A DNA stretch of 9,477 nucleotides, from assembly GCA_045650705.1 (NCBI GenBank), contig JAZRRK010000030.1, positions 1 to 9,477 of the forward strand, written 5' to 3'. How positions within the stretch are numbered: the first letter of the stretch is position 1; each line of letters opens with the position of its first letter. Below, piece after piece: positions 1 to 7,435 of this stretch. Under the pieces are notes generated by a model. The model was given only the letters and a program-made list of their open reading frames with translations. It was not told the DNA's origin and did not search any database. The translations under genes were made by a program, and so were the position numbers. This DNA is from UMGS1781 sp045650705 (GTDB lineage Bacteria > Bacillota > Clostridia > TANB77 > CAG-508).

Positions 1-57
1 TTTTCCATGCTCCCTTCTTGGGTCCTCAATTTTGTTTATTATTATTGATATATCCAT
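1..57 (-). CDS. IS transposase, N-terminal fragment (probably ISAs1 family), cut by window edge
   Basis: An ATG at 57-55 opens a frame that stays open for 19 codons to the window edge. The end of the visible peptide, IEDPRREHGK, resembles the conserved N-terminal segment of ISAs1-family (H-repeat-type) DDE transposases, where an acidic residue followed by DPR and basic residues leads into the first hydrophobic domain. The bases just upstream (140 downwards) look like an IS terminus. Only 19 residues are visible, so the family is a recognition from a short motif, and completeness cannot be judged. Confidence 0.55.
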   Translation of the reverse strand, partial: MDISIIINKIEDPRREHGK

Positions 58-140
58 ATACTCTCAATTAGTTTTATATCTAACGAGATTCTATTTATTT
101 TATTCTATATTATCTAATTTGAAGTGGTGCGTTTGCCCTG
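1..140 (-). mobile_element. Left end of an insertion sequence, partial
   Basis: On the minus strand the sequence CAGGGCAAACGCACCACTTC begins at base 140, about 80 nt before the transposase start codon. CAGGG-type termini are what I recall for ISAs1-family elements, and this distance from tip to start codon is normal for a small IS. The other end lies outside the window, so the inverted repeat and target duplication cannot be checked. The boundary at 140 is therefore an inference. The element sits downstream of the nuclease and repeat block and marks the left edge of the gene island. Confidence 0.4.
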
Positions 141-160
141 AAGTCAAATGTATTTACTCC

Positions 161-224
161 GAAAAACCCGGGTTTTCATTGTGTAAAGACCCGGGGCTTT
201 TCCCCTCGAACACCCGGGTTTTTC
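161..224. terminator. GC-rich CCCGGG inverted-repeat cluster, possible bidirectional terminator
   Basis: Three CCCGGG palindromes lie within 64 bp of otherwise AT-rich DNA (centred near 170, 192 and 215). The outer arms GAAAAACCCGGGT (161-173) and ACCCGGGTTTTTC (212-224) are exact reverse complements. An inner GGGG/CCCC hairpin sits at 193-205, and the first block AAAACCCGGGTTTT is itself a perfect palindrome. Each GC stem is flanked by A runs on one side and T runs on the other, as in a terminator that works on both strands. It lies between the repeat element and the IS end, so it could stop read-through from the nuclease transcript. A REP-like or recombination-site role is the alternative. 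Confidence 0.45.
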
Positions 225-291
225 ACATGCTTTCCCTTTATGTTTTCAAATTTATCTCCAAGGATTTTTGTTTTATCCTTTATGGTTTTAT
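219..291. repeat. Direct repeat element, copy A
   Basis: Bases 227-269 are identical over 43 bp to 1587-1629, and weaker similarity extends the match to roughly 219-291 versus 1579-1652. Read on the minus strand, this copy begins with TAAAACC, whose TAA closes the AlbA_2 relic frame. It ends next to the CCCGGG cluster. The element has no convincing open frame on either strand. It holds one TAAATTTG (-7-like) sequence on the minus strand but no matching -33 box. It brackets the nuclease gene together with copy B. Confidence 0.85.
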
Positions 292-383
292 ATATCAAGT
301 TCTTGCTTTAGTTCCCGTTTGTATCCTATGCGGTTTGTTTCATTTATACCATCAAGTTTTCTTATCTGTGCCAATAATAACTT
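288..383 (-). pseudogene. Relic of an AlbA_2 (Schlafen-type) domain protein, N-terminal fragment
   Basis: Reading the minus strand from 383, 31 codons are open between two stops and end at TAA 290-288. The peptide contains LDGINETNRIGYKREL followed by KQELDI. This closely matches the start of Bacteroidota AlbA_2/'putative DNA-binding domain' proteins as I remember them, where an NETNRIEYKREL segment is followed by an LDxEKEVxAFLN segment. Here the frame stops exactly where EKEV would follow, at the point where the repeat element begins. There is no good ATG in frame (one at about 396 is in another frame). I read it as a gene truncated by the repeat-associated event. Identification is from memory of the motif. 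Confidence 0.55.
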
Positions 384-445
384 TTACCACCATGTTTTTA
401 GTATCTGTTCAAGTTTTATATCATTGATATATTTGTATGTAAATC

Positions 446-1492
446 TCATATATTAATATCTTCTGTATTATCAAGAAGTGCGTCTAATTGTGCTTGCAAC
501 TCTTCACGTTTAGGCAAGTATAGCTGATATTTTGCAGCAAATAACTGGTTGTTTATTCCCTGTAAAGCATATTCCATTAATAATTCATCTTTTCTAGAAC
601 CAAGTACAATGCCAATAGGTGGATTATCATCATCTTGACATATTTCTGATTGAAAATAATTGAGATAAAGATTCATCTGTCCGATATCGCCATGTTTTAT
701 TTCTTCACGTTTCAAGTCGATAAGAACATAGCATTTGAGGATGCAATGATAAAAAACCATATCTACTTTAAATATTCGACTTCCAATATGTATTTGATAC
801 TGACGTCCAACGAATGCAAAGCCTCTTCCTAATTCCAATAAAAATTTTTCCATATTGGATTTTAGTGCAGCTTCTAATTCATTCTCTTTATATTTTTTCT
901 TCTTAGGTAAACCTGTAAACTCAAGCACAAACGGGTCGCGAATTATATCCTGAGGTTTCATAACCAGATGTCCTTCGTTTGCCAAAGCCAAAACCCCTTC
1001 CTTATCAGTACTCAAAGCAATACGCTGAAATAGGCAACTTTTCATCTGTCTTTTCAATTCACGAACCTTCCATCCTTCGGTAATACATTGACGAAAATAA
1101 AACTGCATTTCCAAAAGATCATCGCATTTGAGAATTTCAAAATAATGACTCCATGTCAAAATGTGAGACACTGTCTCACGTTTTGGAAAAGATAGATAAA
1201 ACTTTCTCATATATAGCAAGTTTGAACGACTGAAACCTCGTCCGTTTTTTAGGGTAAGATCTTTTGAAAGATTTATAAGTAGATGTTTACCATATTCTGC
1301 ACGAGCTTTCCCTCCTTGCTCAAATTCTACAATATATTTCCCCGTTTGCCAATTGGCTTCTAATAATTCTGTATTTACTGAAACTACAGCCTTTTCTTTG
1401 GCTTTAATCCAAAGGGTAGATATATTATCTATTAGCAAATTGTAATCATCTATTACATGTAAAGTATTATTTGTATGGCTCTCTTTATTCAT
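446..1492 (-). CDS. YhcG/DUF1016-family PDDEXK nuclease
   Basis: A 348-residue protein with the usual two-part layout of the YhcG family. The N-terminal DUF1016 domain (about residues 15-150) includes the LWxxAKxxAxxxVN helix, the segment IVEFEQGGKARAEYGK (54-69), a TWSHYFEIL segment (113-121) and EGWKVRELKRQ (139-149). The C-terminal PDDEXK nuclease domain (about 180-340) has E220 in LLELGRGFAF, D244 in FKVDMVFYH, D259-L-K261 in place of the common ExK, and Q272 in GDIGQMNLYLN. All expected catalytic positions are present, so it looks active and full length. The family is frequent beside type I restriction genes and in defence islands, but its substrate is not established. It lies 157 bp after the KAP gene and is bracketed by the two copies of a direct repeat. 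The start at 1492 fits the family N-terminus. No strong ribosome binding site is visible. Confidence 0.9.
   Translation of the reverse strand: MNKESHTNNTLHVIDDYNLLIDNISTLWIKAKEKAVVSVNTELLEANWQTGKYIVEFEQGGKARAEYGKHLLINLSKDLTLKNGRGFSRSNLLYMRKFYLSFPKRETVSHILTWSHYFEILKCDDLLEMQFYFRQCITEGWKVRELKRQMKSCLFQRIALSTDKEGVLALANEGHLVMKPQDIIRDPFVLEFTGLPKKKKYKENELEAALKSNMEKFLLELGRGFAFVGRQYQIHIGSRIFKVDMVFYHCILKCYVLIDLKREEIKHGDIGQMNLYLNYFQSEICQDDDNPPIGIVLGSRKDELLMEYALQGINNQLFAAKYQLYLPKREELQAQLDALLDNTEDINI
1157..1185. repeat. Palindrome inside the nuclease gene
   Basis: The arms GTGAGAC (1163-1169) and GTCTCAC (1173-1179) flank a 3-base spacer. The outer arms CAAAA and TTTTG extend the symmetry to 29 bp with a single T/G mismatch pair. 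It falls on codons for KRETVSHILT, just before the conserved TWSHYFEIL motif, so it may be a by-product of codon choice. A DNA-binding or mRNA hairpin role is possible but nothing else supports it. Confidence 0.6.
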
Positions 1493-1578
1493 CTTCTATC
1501 TTTTAATTAATCCGGTTTAATTTTTGAATTATAATTCTCGCTCATAGTCTAATCTTATTCAAATTTTCCAATATCAGT

Positions 1579-1652
1579 TTTTTCGTATGCTTTCCCTTTA
1601 TGTTTTCAAATTTATCTCCAAGGATTTTTATTTTTATCTCTTGTGGTTTTTA
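1579..1652. repeat. Direct repeat element, copy B
   Basis: The partner of the element at 219-291, with a perfect 43-bp core at 1587-1629 and imperfect flanks. On the minus strand it begins with TAAAAACC, whose TAA is the stop codon of the KAP NTPase gene, and it fills the first half of the gap between the KAP gene and the nuclease. Core to core, the two copies are exactly 1360 bp apart in the same orientation. The rest of the gap (1493-1578) has a perfect 12-bp palindrome GAATTATAATTC at 1526-1537 and no hairpin plus T-run terminator. Confidence 0.85.
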
Positions 1653-3533
1653 TTTAAAAGAGTGCTTATTTGTAACGTTATCGATATATTTTATAATAAG
1701 TTCTATGTTTATATGTCCAATATTTTTTTTCGTTTGTTTGTTTTCCATTTGATTTTTTATGTAATCATACAAATTTGATTTGATTTCTAACAAATATTGA
1801 TAATCTTTTTCTGAAAGTTCTAATTCTTTAGGAAAGAAAAAAGATAAACCATCTAAGAAAGCATTCTTCATTTCATTATTTGACACAATAAGACTATTAA
1901 TCATTTCTCCTACGGGGAGCTCCCTGAAAAAGGACTTATTATCAATACTAGACATAAAATCTTTAAAACCATTAATGTTATTACCTTTAATCATATTCAA
2001 TAACTCTTCCTTTTTGATAGGACTCTTACCTTTATTTTTGTTGTTAAGTTCAAGTGTATAATTTCTAAGTTCTGTATATTTTCCATTTTCATCCCATAAT
2101 GGAAATATATTATCTAAACTAGGTGAATATGGTTCATCTTTCATAATATTTTCAATAGCAGATTTGAAATTATCAGTAATTTCTTCAGTTAGATTAAACC
2201 CATCTATATTTGCATCAATTTGAATGAAATGTGCATAAATTCCCAATAAATCTAATACATTATAATTTCCATCTGATATGTTAGTATATATTTGATTGAT
2301 AATAACATTAAGTTCTTTGTCTTCTAATTTCGTCCAGTTTCTAATTTTTTCAGCCAACTTCTTAGCGTTCTTTCTTTTTCCATTTTCTAATTTATCTTCA
2401 TAATCCTTTTTAATCGTTTCAATAAATTTATCGACTCTATCTTGCGAAACATATCCATCATAAATCCAGTCATATAGTTCATCATAAAATCTAATTGTAA
2501 GCTTATTTTTCAATCGTTTATATTTATCGAAAGACAATTCATTATCCTTATCCTGATTTTCAGATTTTTTATCTATGGTTATATCCCCTGGACTTGTACT
2601 TTGATTATCATCGAACAAAAAATCTAACTCATTAAAATTATTTATAGACTTTGGCAAATTATCTTTCAATATGTCTTTCGAATGTCCATTTTTAGACTCG
2701 ATAGAAATTATCGTGAATGGTGATAATAAATCTCTATTTATTTCATTAGAACAATCTTCTCCTATTTTATAAACTTCTTCAAATATCTTTTGATAAAGAT
2801 CTGTAATAAAAATTAAAGTTCTGATATTATCGCATTCACCTACCCGAAAAACATCTACTATAGATTGTTTTTGTTCTACTATAAATTTTTTATAGTCACC
2901 TTCATATCTTTTACTAATGTCATCAAATACCTCTGCAAAATTTGGAGTATAATTACAAACGAAACGGATTGTTTTTTCTTGGAATTGCTTATAATTTTTA
3001 TCCAATACTTCATTATTAGCAACTACAACAATTTTATAATGTTCATGTTCTGCCAGAAAATTTATATATCCCAGAACTGTATTAGTATCAATTTTTTTTT
3101 GATCAATTCGCTCTAAATCATCAAAAAAGAAAACCTTATCATTATATGTGGTAAATTTATCTTTTAATATATCAGTATCTTCTTTTGTAACCACTCCTTT
3201 AGAATTATTCTCTAAAAAAAGACCTATTTTCCCCAATAAAAATCCGACACTTTTGTAGCTCGGATTTATTGCTGCATAAAATATTCTCTCCTTAATTTCG
3301 TCAATAGAAGATAAACCATATAAACTTACATAGACTTGTTTGTATTTTCTATTTTCATCCGATTTTTTGGTTTCTCCTTCCTTTAAATAATCAATTTTCT
3401 CAATTTCCGATTTTAGAGTATTCTTTATGAAAAAAGTCTTTCCACTACCCCATGCACCATTTATCATCAGTGCATAGTCAGTTTCTTCTCTGTTTAAATA
3501 ATCTGTTATTATCGAAATAATTTTTTCTTTCAT
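1650..3533 (-). CDS. KAP-family P-loop NTPase
   Basis: A 627-residue protein with a P-loop at its N-terminus: Walker A GAWGSGKT (26-33), a KAP-like VSLYGLSSIDEIKERIF segment (69-85), Walker B VFFFDDLER (134-142) and a following strand KIVVVANN (167-174) with a polar sensor-like end. This order matches the KAP family, which includes the F-plasmid phage-exclusion protein PifA and animal Kidins220. Many KAP proteins carry membrane helices inserted in the NTPase domain. Here only a weak hydrophobic stretch (95-108) is seen, so a soluble protein is likely. The remaining 400 residues are charged and helical with no motif I recognise, and could be the sensor or partner-binding part. It lies downstream of the Dnd operon terminator and just before the nuclease. 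The stop codon is formed by the repeat element. The ribosome binding site is weak. Confidence 0.85.
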   Translation of the reverse strand: MKEKIISIITDYLNREETDYALMINGAWGSGKTFFIKNTLKSEIEKIDYLKEGETKKSDENRKYKQVYVSLYGLSSIDEIKERIFYAAINPSYKSVGFLLGKIGLFLENNSKGVVTKEDTDILKDKFTTYNDKVFFFDDLERIDQKKIDTNTVLGYINFLAEHEHYKIVVVANNEVLDKNYKQFQEKTIRFVCNYTPNFAEVFDDISKRYEGDYKKFIVEQKQSIVDVFRVGECDNIRTLIFITDLYQKIFEEVYKIGEDCSNEINRDLLSPFTIISIESKNGHSKDILKDNLPKSINNFNELDFLFDDNQSTSPGDITIDKKSENQDKDNELSFDKYKRLKNKLTIRFYDELYDWIYDGYVSQDRVDKFIETIKKDYEDKLENGKRKNAKKLAEKIRNWTKLEDKELNVIINQIYTNISDGNYNVLDLLGIYAHFIQIDANIDGFNLTEEITDNFKSAIENIMKDEPYSPSLDNIFPLWDENGKYTELRNYTLELNNKNKGKSPIKKEELLNMIKGNNINGFKDFMSSIDNKSFFRELPVGEMINSLIVSNNEMKNAFLDGLSFFFPKELELSEKDYQYLLEIKSNLYDYIKNQMENKQTKKNIGHINIELIIKYIDNVTNKHSFK

Positions 3534-3564
3534 AGTAGTATTTTTAGTCTTTTATTTTTATATA

Positions 3565-3680
3565 TTATTTCTTTCTCGCCATTAATTCCATTGGTTTTAT
3601 CATACTTTCTATAAATGCTATTTCTTCTGTTTTTTGTCTTTAGTTTGTGCGAAGCCGTCCGTTGCCCCCAAAAAATGCAA
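3565..3680 (-). other. Possible degenerate coding fragment in the KAP upstream region
   Basis: The 170-bp gap between the Dnd operon terminator and the KAP start contains a GC-rich patch (about 3651-3668) unlike its AT-rich surroundings. On the minus strand one frame reads FFGGNGRLRTN, then a TAA, then RQKTEEIAFIESMI and KPMELMARKK before a stop at 3565. A second frame reads LHFLGATDGFAQTKDKKQKK to a stop at 3618. Both look more protein-like than chance AT-rich sequence, but neither has a clear start and I do not recognise a family. It could be a relic of a lost gene. No -33/-7 promoter pair is visible for the KAP gene here. Confidence 0.25.
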
Positions 3681-3704
3681 TGTTTTTGATTAAAAAAGTA
3701 ACAA

Positions 3705-3749
3705 CATTATAAAATAAAAAGTCGTAAGTCCTCTTGACTTTACGACTTT
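3705..3749 (-). terminator. Intrinsic terminator of the dnd operon
   Basis: On the minus strand the arms AAAGTCGTAAAGTC and GACTTACGACTTT form a stem of about 13 bp with one bulged base and a 5-base loop, centred near 3733. It starts 12 bp after the stop codon of dndE-herA. A T-rich run (TTTTTATTTTAT) follows directly, as in a Rho-independent terminator. This separates the Dnd operon from the KAP gene, so the KAP gene needs its own promoter or read-through. Confidence 0.85.
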
Positions 3750-3761
3750 CCATATAATAAT

Positions 3762-5348
3762 TTATTGTTTGCTTTCTCTCCAATATTGTACAACATCAAA
3801 TACTTCTGTTTTTGGATATTCTTTCATATTAGAAACAGCTTGTCCATTCTTTAATTTTTCAAGATTTCTGATAGCAACATTTCCATCTTTAGTCGTTAGT
3901 CCTAGAAATTTACTTATAGCTTTTGTATTTGCCATATCATTTATAGGCAGCAAAAATGACGTTTCACACTCTTGTGAAAAATCGAAATTTGGAGTATTGT
4001 ATTCTGCAATACCCTGCGATAAAAGGAATACTGAAACACCATAAGAACGAATTTTCCTTAGAATTACTTCTAGTATTTCTAAAGATTTCTTTTCTCGAAA
4101 CAAATCATGAGCTTCGTCTATTACAAGAATATAACGCATCTCTCTATATGAGTCATCCACTTCTGTACTTCCCATATTAGAGAACACATTGAATATGTAA
4201 TTTATTATCAAAAAAACAGAAGTAAAACGAACTGTATCATCCAATTCTCCGGATAAAGACAAATAGTAATTATTATTAAGGAATGTACTAGGATTGTCTA
4301 TTTTAGATTCAAATAATTCATATTCGCTTAATCTTCCCATAATTTCAGTGAGGGTATCTCTTGTATCTCCAACATTATCTAAAATTAAATCATATACTTC
4401 TTTTAATGAGGGATATTCTCCTGTTGTATGTTTTATAAAAGATTCGGATACAGCATCTTTCAATATTTGTTGCTGTTTTTTTCCGATATTGGAGTACTTA
4501 GCAATTATATCAACAAATTTATTTATTCCAACTAATTTGTTTCTATCATTTATATTGTCGATAAATGATATTGGATTTAAAGGAAATGGTTCATCTGGTG
4601 CATTTATACATTTAGTGTGAGTTTCTGTAAAGAATCCTTCCATTTTTTTCTTATCTTCAGCAGAAATACCCTTAAAATCCAAAAAAAGGAAATTAACTTG
4701 TCCTTGTGTTTTTACAACTAATTGTCGTAGAAATTCTAAAGCAAATTGAGACTTACCTGAACCAGATTTACCTGCTACAGCTATATGTTGGTTACTATAG
4801 ATTTGCGTATTGTTTAAACAAAATGTTATATCTTCTTGTGTTTTGGGATTGTAACCTATTTTTATATTTATTGGACCTGTAAAACTAGTTTTATCAATAT
4901 GCTGATTATTATTTTTAACAGCATCTAGTGATACAGGAGCATCCTCTATTGCATCAATACCTTTTCCCAAATTTTCGATTAGAAAGTCAAAAAAAGTATA
5001 TTGAGGATTGTGTTCAAAAAGATAACCAATAGTTTCTAATCCATGATCAATATGCAACTTTATATATTTAGGTATAAGTTCATCATTTTTACTAATACCA
5101 TAAGCCTGACAAATTAATGCTACATAAAAATCTCTATAAGTAGAATCAAAAAGAATATGTTCTTTATATTCCTTACCTTGAGAATCATAGATTCCAAATT
5201 CACTTTCTTTAAATCTTCTACCTGTAGATAGAGAATATCCAAGGGCAATACGAGCAATTATATTTTCTTTAGCACCACCTGGTAATTTTTGAGTAAGATT
5301 AGAAACTCTTGCTTGATTGTCAGCTGATGTTTTTATATTTATTTGCAT
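3762..5348 (-). CDS. dndE: DndE domain fused to a HerA/FtsK-like ATPase
   Basis: A 528-residue protein, against about 110 residues for ordinary DndE. Residues 1-110 resemble DndE: a basic N-terminus, GAKENIIARIALGYSL (25-40), a FGIYDSQGKEY strand pair (51-61), FYVALI (74-79) and a C-terminal LHIDHGLETI (98-107). DndE is the small phosphorothioation protein reported to bind nicked DNA. After a linker, a HerA-type ATPase follows: Walker A GKSGSGKS (193-200), a VNFLFLDFKG strand (218-227), Walker B YILVIDEAHDL (406-416, D411/E412), an arginine-rich RKIRSYG (431-437) and sensor FLLSQ (441-445). The start codon lies 2 bp after the dndD stop, so translation is probably coupled. In canonical systems a HerA-like ATPase is found separately in DndH/DptH. 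The fusion suggests a translocase or DNA-loading step built into the modification complex. The DndE assignment rests on motif resemblance plus gene order. Confidence 0.8.
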   Translation of the reverse strand: MQINIKTSADNQARVSNLTQKLPGGAKENIIARIALGYSLSTGRRFKESEFGIYDSQGKEYKEHILFDSTYRDFYVALICQAYGISKNDELIPKYIKLHIDHGLETIGYLFEHNPQYTFFDFLIENLGKGIDAIEDAPVSLDAVKNNNQHIDKTSFTGPINIKIGYNPKTQEDITFCLNNTQIYSNQHIAVAGKSGSGKSQFALEFLRQLVVKTQGQVNFLFLDFKGISAEDKKKMEGFFTETHTKCINAPDEPFPLNPISFIDNINDRNKLVGINKFVDIIAKYSNIGKKQQQILKDAVSESFIKHTTGEYPSLKEVYDLILDNVGDTRDTLTEIMGRLSEYELFESKIDNPSTFLNNNYYLSLSGELDDTVRFTSVFLIINYIFNVFSNMGSTEVDDSYREMRYILVIDEAHDLFREKKSLEILEVILRKIRSYGVSVFLLSQGIAEYNTPNFDFSQECETSFLLPINDMANTKAISKFLGLTTKDGNVAIRNLEKLKNGQAVSNMKEYPKTEVFDVVQYWRESKQ

Positions 5349-5350
5349 AA

Positions 5351-7435
5351 CTAAAATTTCTTATATTGATCAAATAATTCATTTGGAGACACTTCTTTAA
5401 AATGAGAACAATTTTTAAAGTTTTCTATCAAATACGCTCTATTTACATATGGCTCAATCAACGCATATTCTTCTTCTGTCAACTCTTTAGTTAACAATGG
5501 AAATAACACAACTTGCTTAGAAACATTCGGATAAAATTTTGTAAGAGTGTTTTGGCTATGATATTTGTCAAATTTTTGCATTGGACTATCAATGAATACC
5601 GGAAATTCTAACTCTGTTTCTTCAACCAATGCACCCAATAATGCAGAAGCGAACATTTGTCGTTCACCCATTGACAAAATAGCTTTGTCTATTTTTCTGT
5701 TATTAGAATCGTACAGATTTATATCTACATCTTCACCATTTCCTTGAATATCAACAATAACTTTATGAACTAATCCCTTTTTGTGTAAAAAGCTATTGAG
5801 TTTATTTCCTAATTTATTTTCCAATGCTTTTTTCTTTTCATCTTTAAATCTAAGCAAAAACTTTTGTATAGTATGAATCAATCTTGTAGCTTCATCATCA
5901 ACAGCTTTATTTTGATTAGATACCTCTATCTTCTTATGAAGAATTTCTTTTTTCTGTTTAGATGCTTTGATATTATCTTTTGTTTGTTCCTTTTTTAAAT
6001 TTAATCTAGCTATTTCTCCTTGGATATTTGCTATCTCTCCTTCTTTATTTTCTTTTTTCCTGCGCAAACTTTGAATATAATCACCCTCTGCATCTTTTTC
6101 TGCATCCCTAATTTTACGATCAATTGAATTTAATTCAGCTTTGGCCTTTGTGTATTTATTAGAAAGAACTTCAAAACGAGATTTAGACTCTTTTACTTTT
6201 GTTATCAACGATTGAAACTCATCAATTTGCATATCTGTAAAATCATGTAAAATTTTGAAGTTCTCATACTTAGTCGCATTAAAATCATTATAGAAATGTT
6301 TTAATATTAGTCTCTTTATCTCATCTTCATAAAAGCGTCTAATCTTTACATCTATGTAACCATAACTATCTCTAGCAATCTCTAAATCATTCAATACATC
6401 ATAAGTCTTTTCTTCAACACCTTCAAGTTGTAACTTGTTTTGACGATAAGCCTTTTCTTCATTTAGCTGTTTAATTAAATCAGATATATCACTACCAACT
6501 AAACCAAATGGAATGTAATTGTATAAATCCTTCAAACCTTCTTGCGATTCATCAACTTCAGATTGATATTTTTCTTTCAATGATTTTAATTCTTCTAATT
6601 TTTCTGGACTCATTTTATCACCTTCTCGAATCAATTTTTCTTGAAGTTCATTAATTTCATATCTAAGAAGGGTCAAATCGTTTTGTAATTCTTCTATTTG
6701 GGAATCCATGACTGTAATATTAGATTCATCTGTATTAATAGAAGCTAATAACTCATTAAACTCTTTTCTATCTTCAGGCTGAGCTGATTCTTTTCTATAA
6801 TCATCTTGTATTTTTTCTAATTCTTTTTTCAGCTCATCATATTTCTGAATTCCTAAAACTTGTGAGTATGCTTTACTCAATTCAGCCCTTTGTTCCGGAG
6901 TATTTATTTGAGCAAAAGACACAATTTTTTCGGCATCAAAGAAAAAGAATTTAGCAATCTCTATTGGAAGTATATAGTCTCTAATAAACATTTCTTCCTC
7001 ATCTGTATCACTAAATAAGTCATTTTCTCTTCCATCTATGAGAATTTTCAGGTCATCATTAGCACTTATTGCACTATCATATGATCGTATAATACTAATT
7101 TCAGTACATGTTATATTAGGAATATCTACATCTGTAAAAGTAATTGATACAGAAAAACGAGTTTCTCCTTCTTGTGATGCTTGTGTATTAAGACTATTTC
7201 CTATATATCTACTATATCCACCCTTCTCATTTATTTCTTTTTTGTATAAGTCATCAACTTTCTCCATATTTTTACCATAGAGACACCATACAAGAGACAT
7301 GAGAAAAGTTGTTTTTCCAAAACCATTATTTCCACTAACAATAATTATATTACGATCTCCATTTGGAGATAAGGTGATTTGATTAACACCTTTATATATG
7401 CGAAAATTATTGAGTTCTATTGACTTTATAATCAT
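5351..7435 (-). CDS. dndD: DndD, SMC/Rad50-like ATPase of DNA phosphorothioation
   Basis: A 694-residue protein of usual DndD length. The N-terminal half of the ATPase head opens with IKSIELNNFRIYKG (3-16), Walker A GNNGFGKTT (35-43) and the typical FFFFDAEKI (163-171). Charged coiled-coil arms run from about 183 to 300 and 390 to 540. The C-terminal head carries the ABC signature LSMGERQ (587-593) and Walker B PVFIDSP (612-618). A serine follows D616, as in the DndD-type IDSP/IDTP motif, rather than the usual DE. DndD supplies ATP-driven conformational change or DNA handling to the DndCDE complex. Its ATG overlaps the dndC stop (ATGA), so the two are translationally coupled. No frameshift or missing motif is seen. 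Confidence 0.93.
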   Translation of the reverse strand: MIIKSIELNNFRIYKGVNQITLSPNGDRNIIIVSGNNGFGKTTFLMSLVWCLYGKNMEKVDDLYKKEINEKGGYSRYIGNSLNTQASQEGETRFSVSITFTDVDIPNITCTEISIIRSYDSAISANDDLKILIDGRENDLFSDTDEEEMFIRDYILPIEIAKFFFFDAEKIVSFAQINTPEQRAELSKAYSQVLGIQKYDELKKELEKIQDDYRKESAQPEDRKEFNELLASINTDESNITVMDSQIEELQNDLTLLRYEINELQEKLIREGDKMSPEKLEELKSLKEKYQSEVDESQEGLKDLYNYIPFGLVGSDISDLIKQLNEEKAYRQNKLQLEGVEEKTYDVLNDLEIARDSYGYIDVKIRRFYEDEIKRLILKHFYNDFNATKYENFKILHDFTDMQIDEFQSLITKVKESKSRFEVLSNKYTKAKAELNSIDRKIRDAEKDAEGDYIQSLRRKKENKEGEIANIQGEIARLNLKKEQTKDNIKASKQKKEILHKKIEVSNQNKAVDDEATRLIHTIQKFLLRFKDEKKKALENKLGNKLNSFLHKKGLVHKVIVDIQGNGEDVDINLYDSNNRKIDKAILSMGERQMFASALLGALVEETELEFPVFIDSPMQKFDKYHSQNTLTKFYPNVSKQVVLFPLLTKELTEEEYALIEPYVNRAYLIENFKNCSHFKEVSPNELFDQYKKF

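Noticed and set aside
32..427. 131-codon plus-strand frame at the left edge
   Set aside because: It is a T-rich, low-complexity hydrophobic translation that runs across the IS end, the CCCGGG cluster and the repeat, with no family resemblance.
1607..1614. TAAATTTG in repeat copy B as a -7 box for the nuclease gene
   Set aside because: No TTTG or TTG lies 19-21 bp upstream. The motif is also present in copy A, where there is no need for a promoter.
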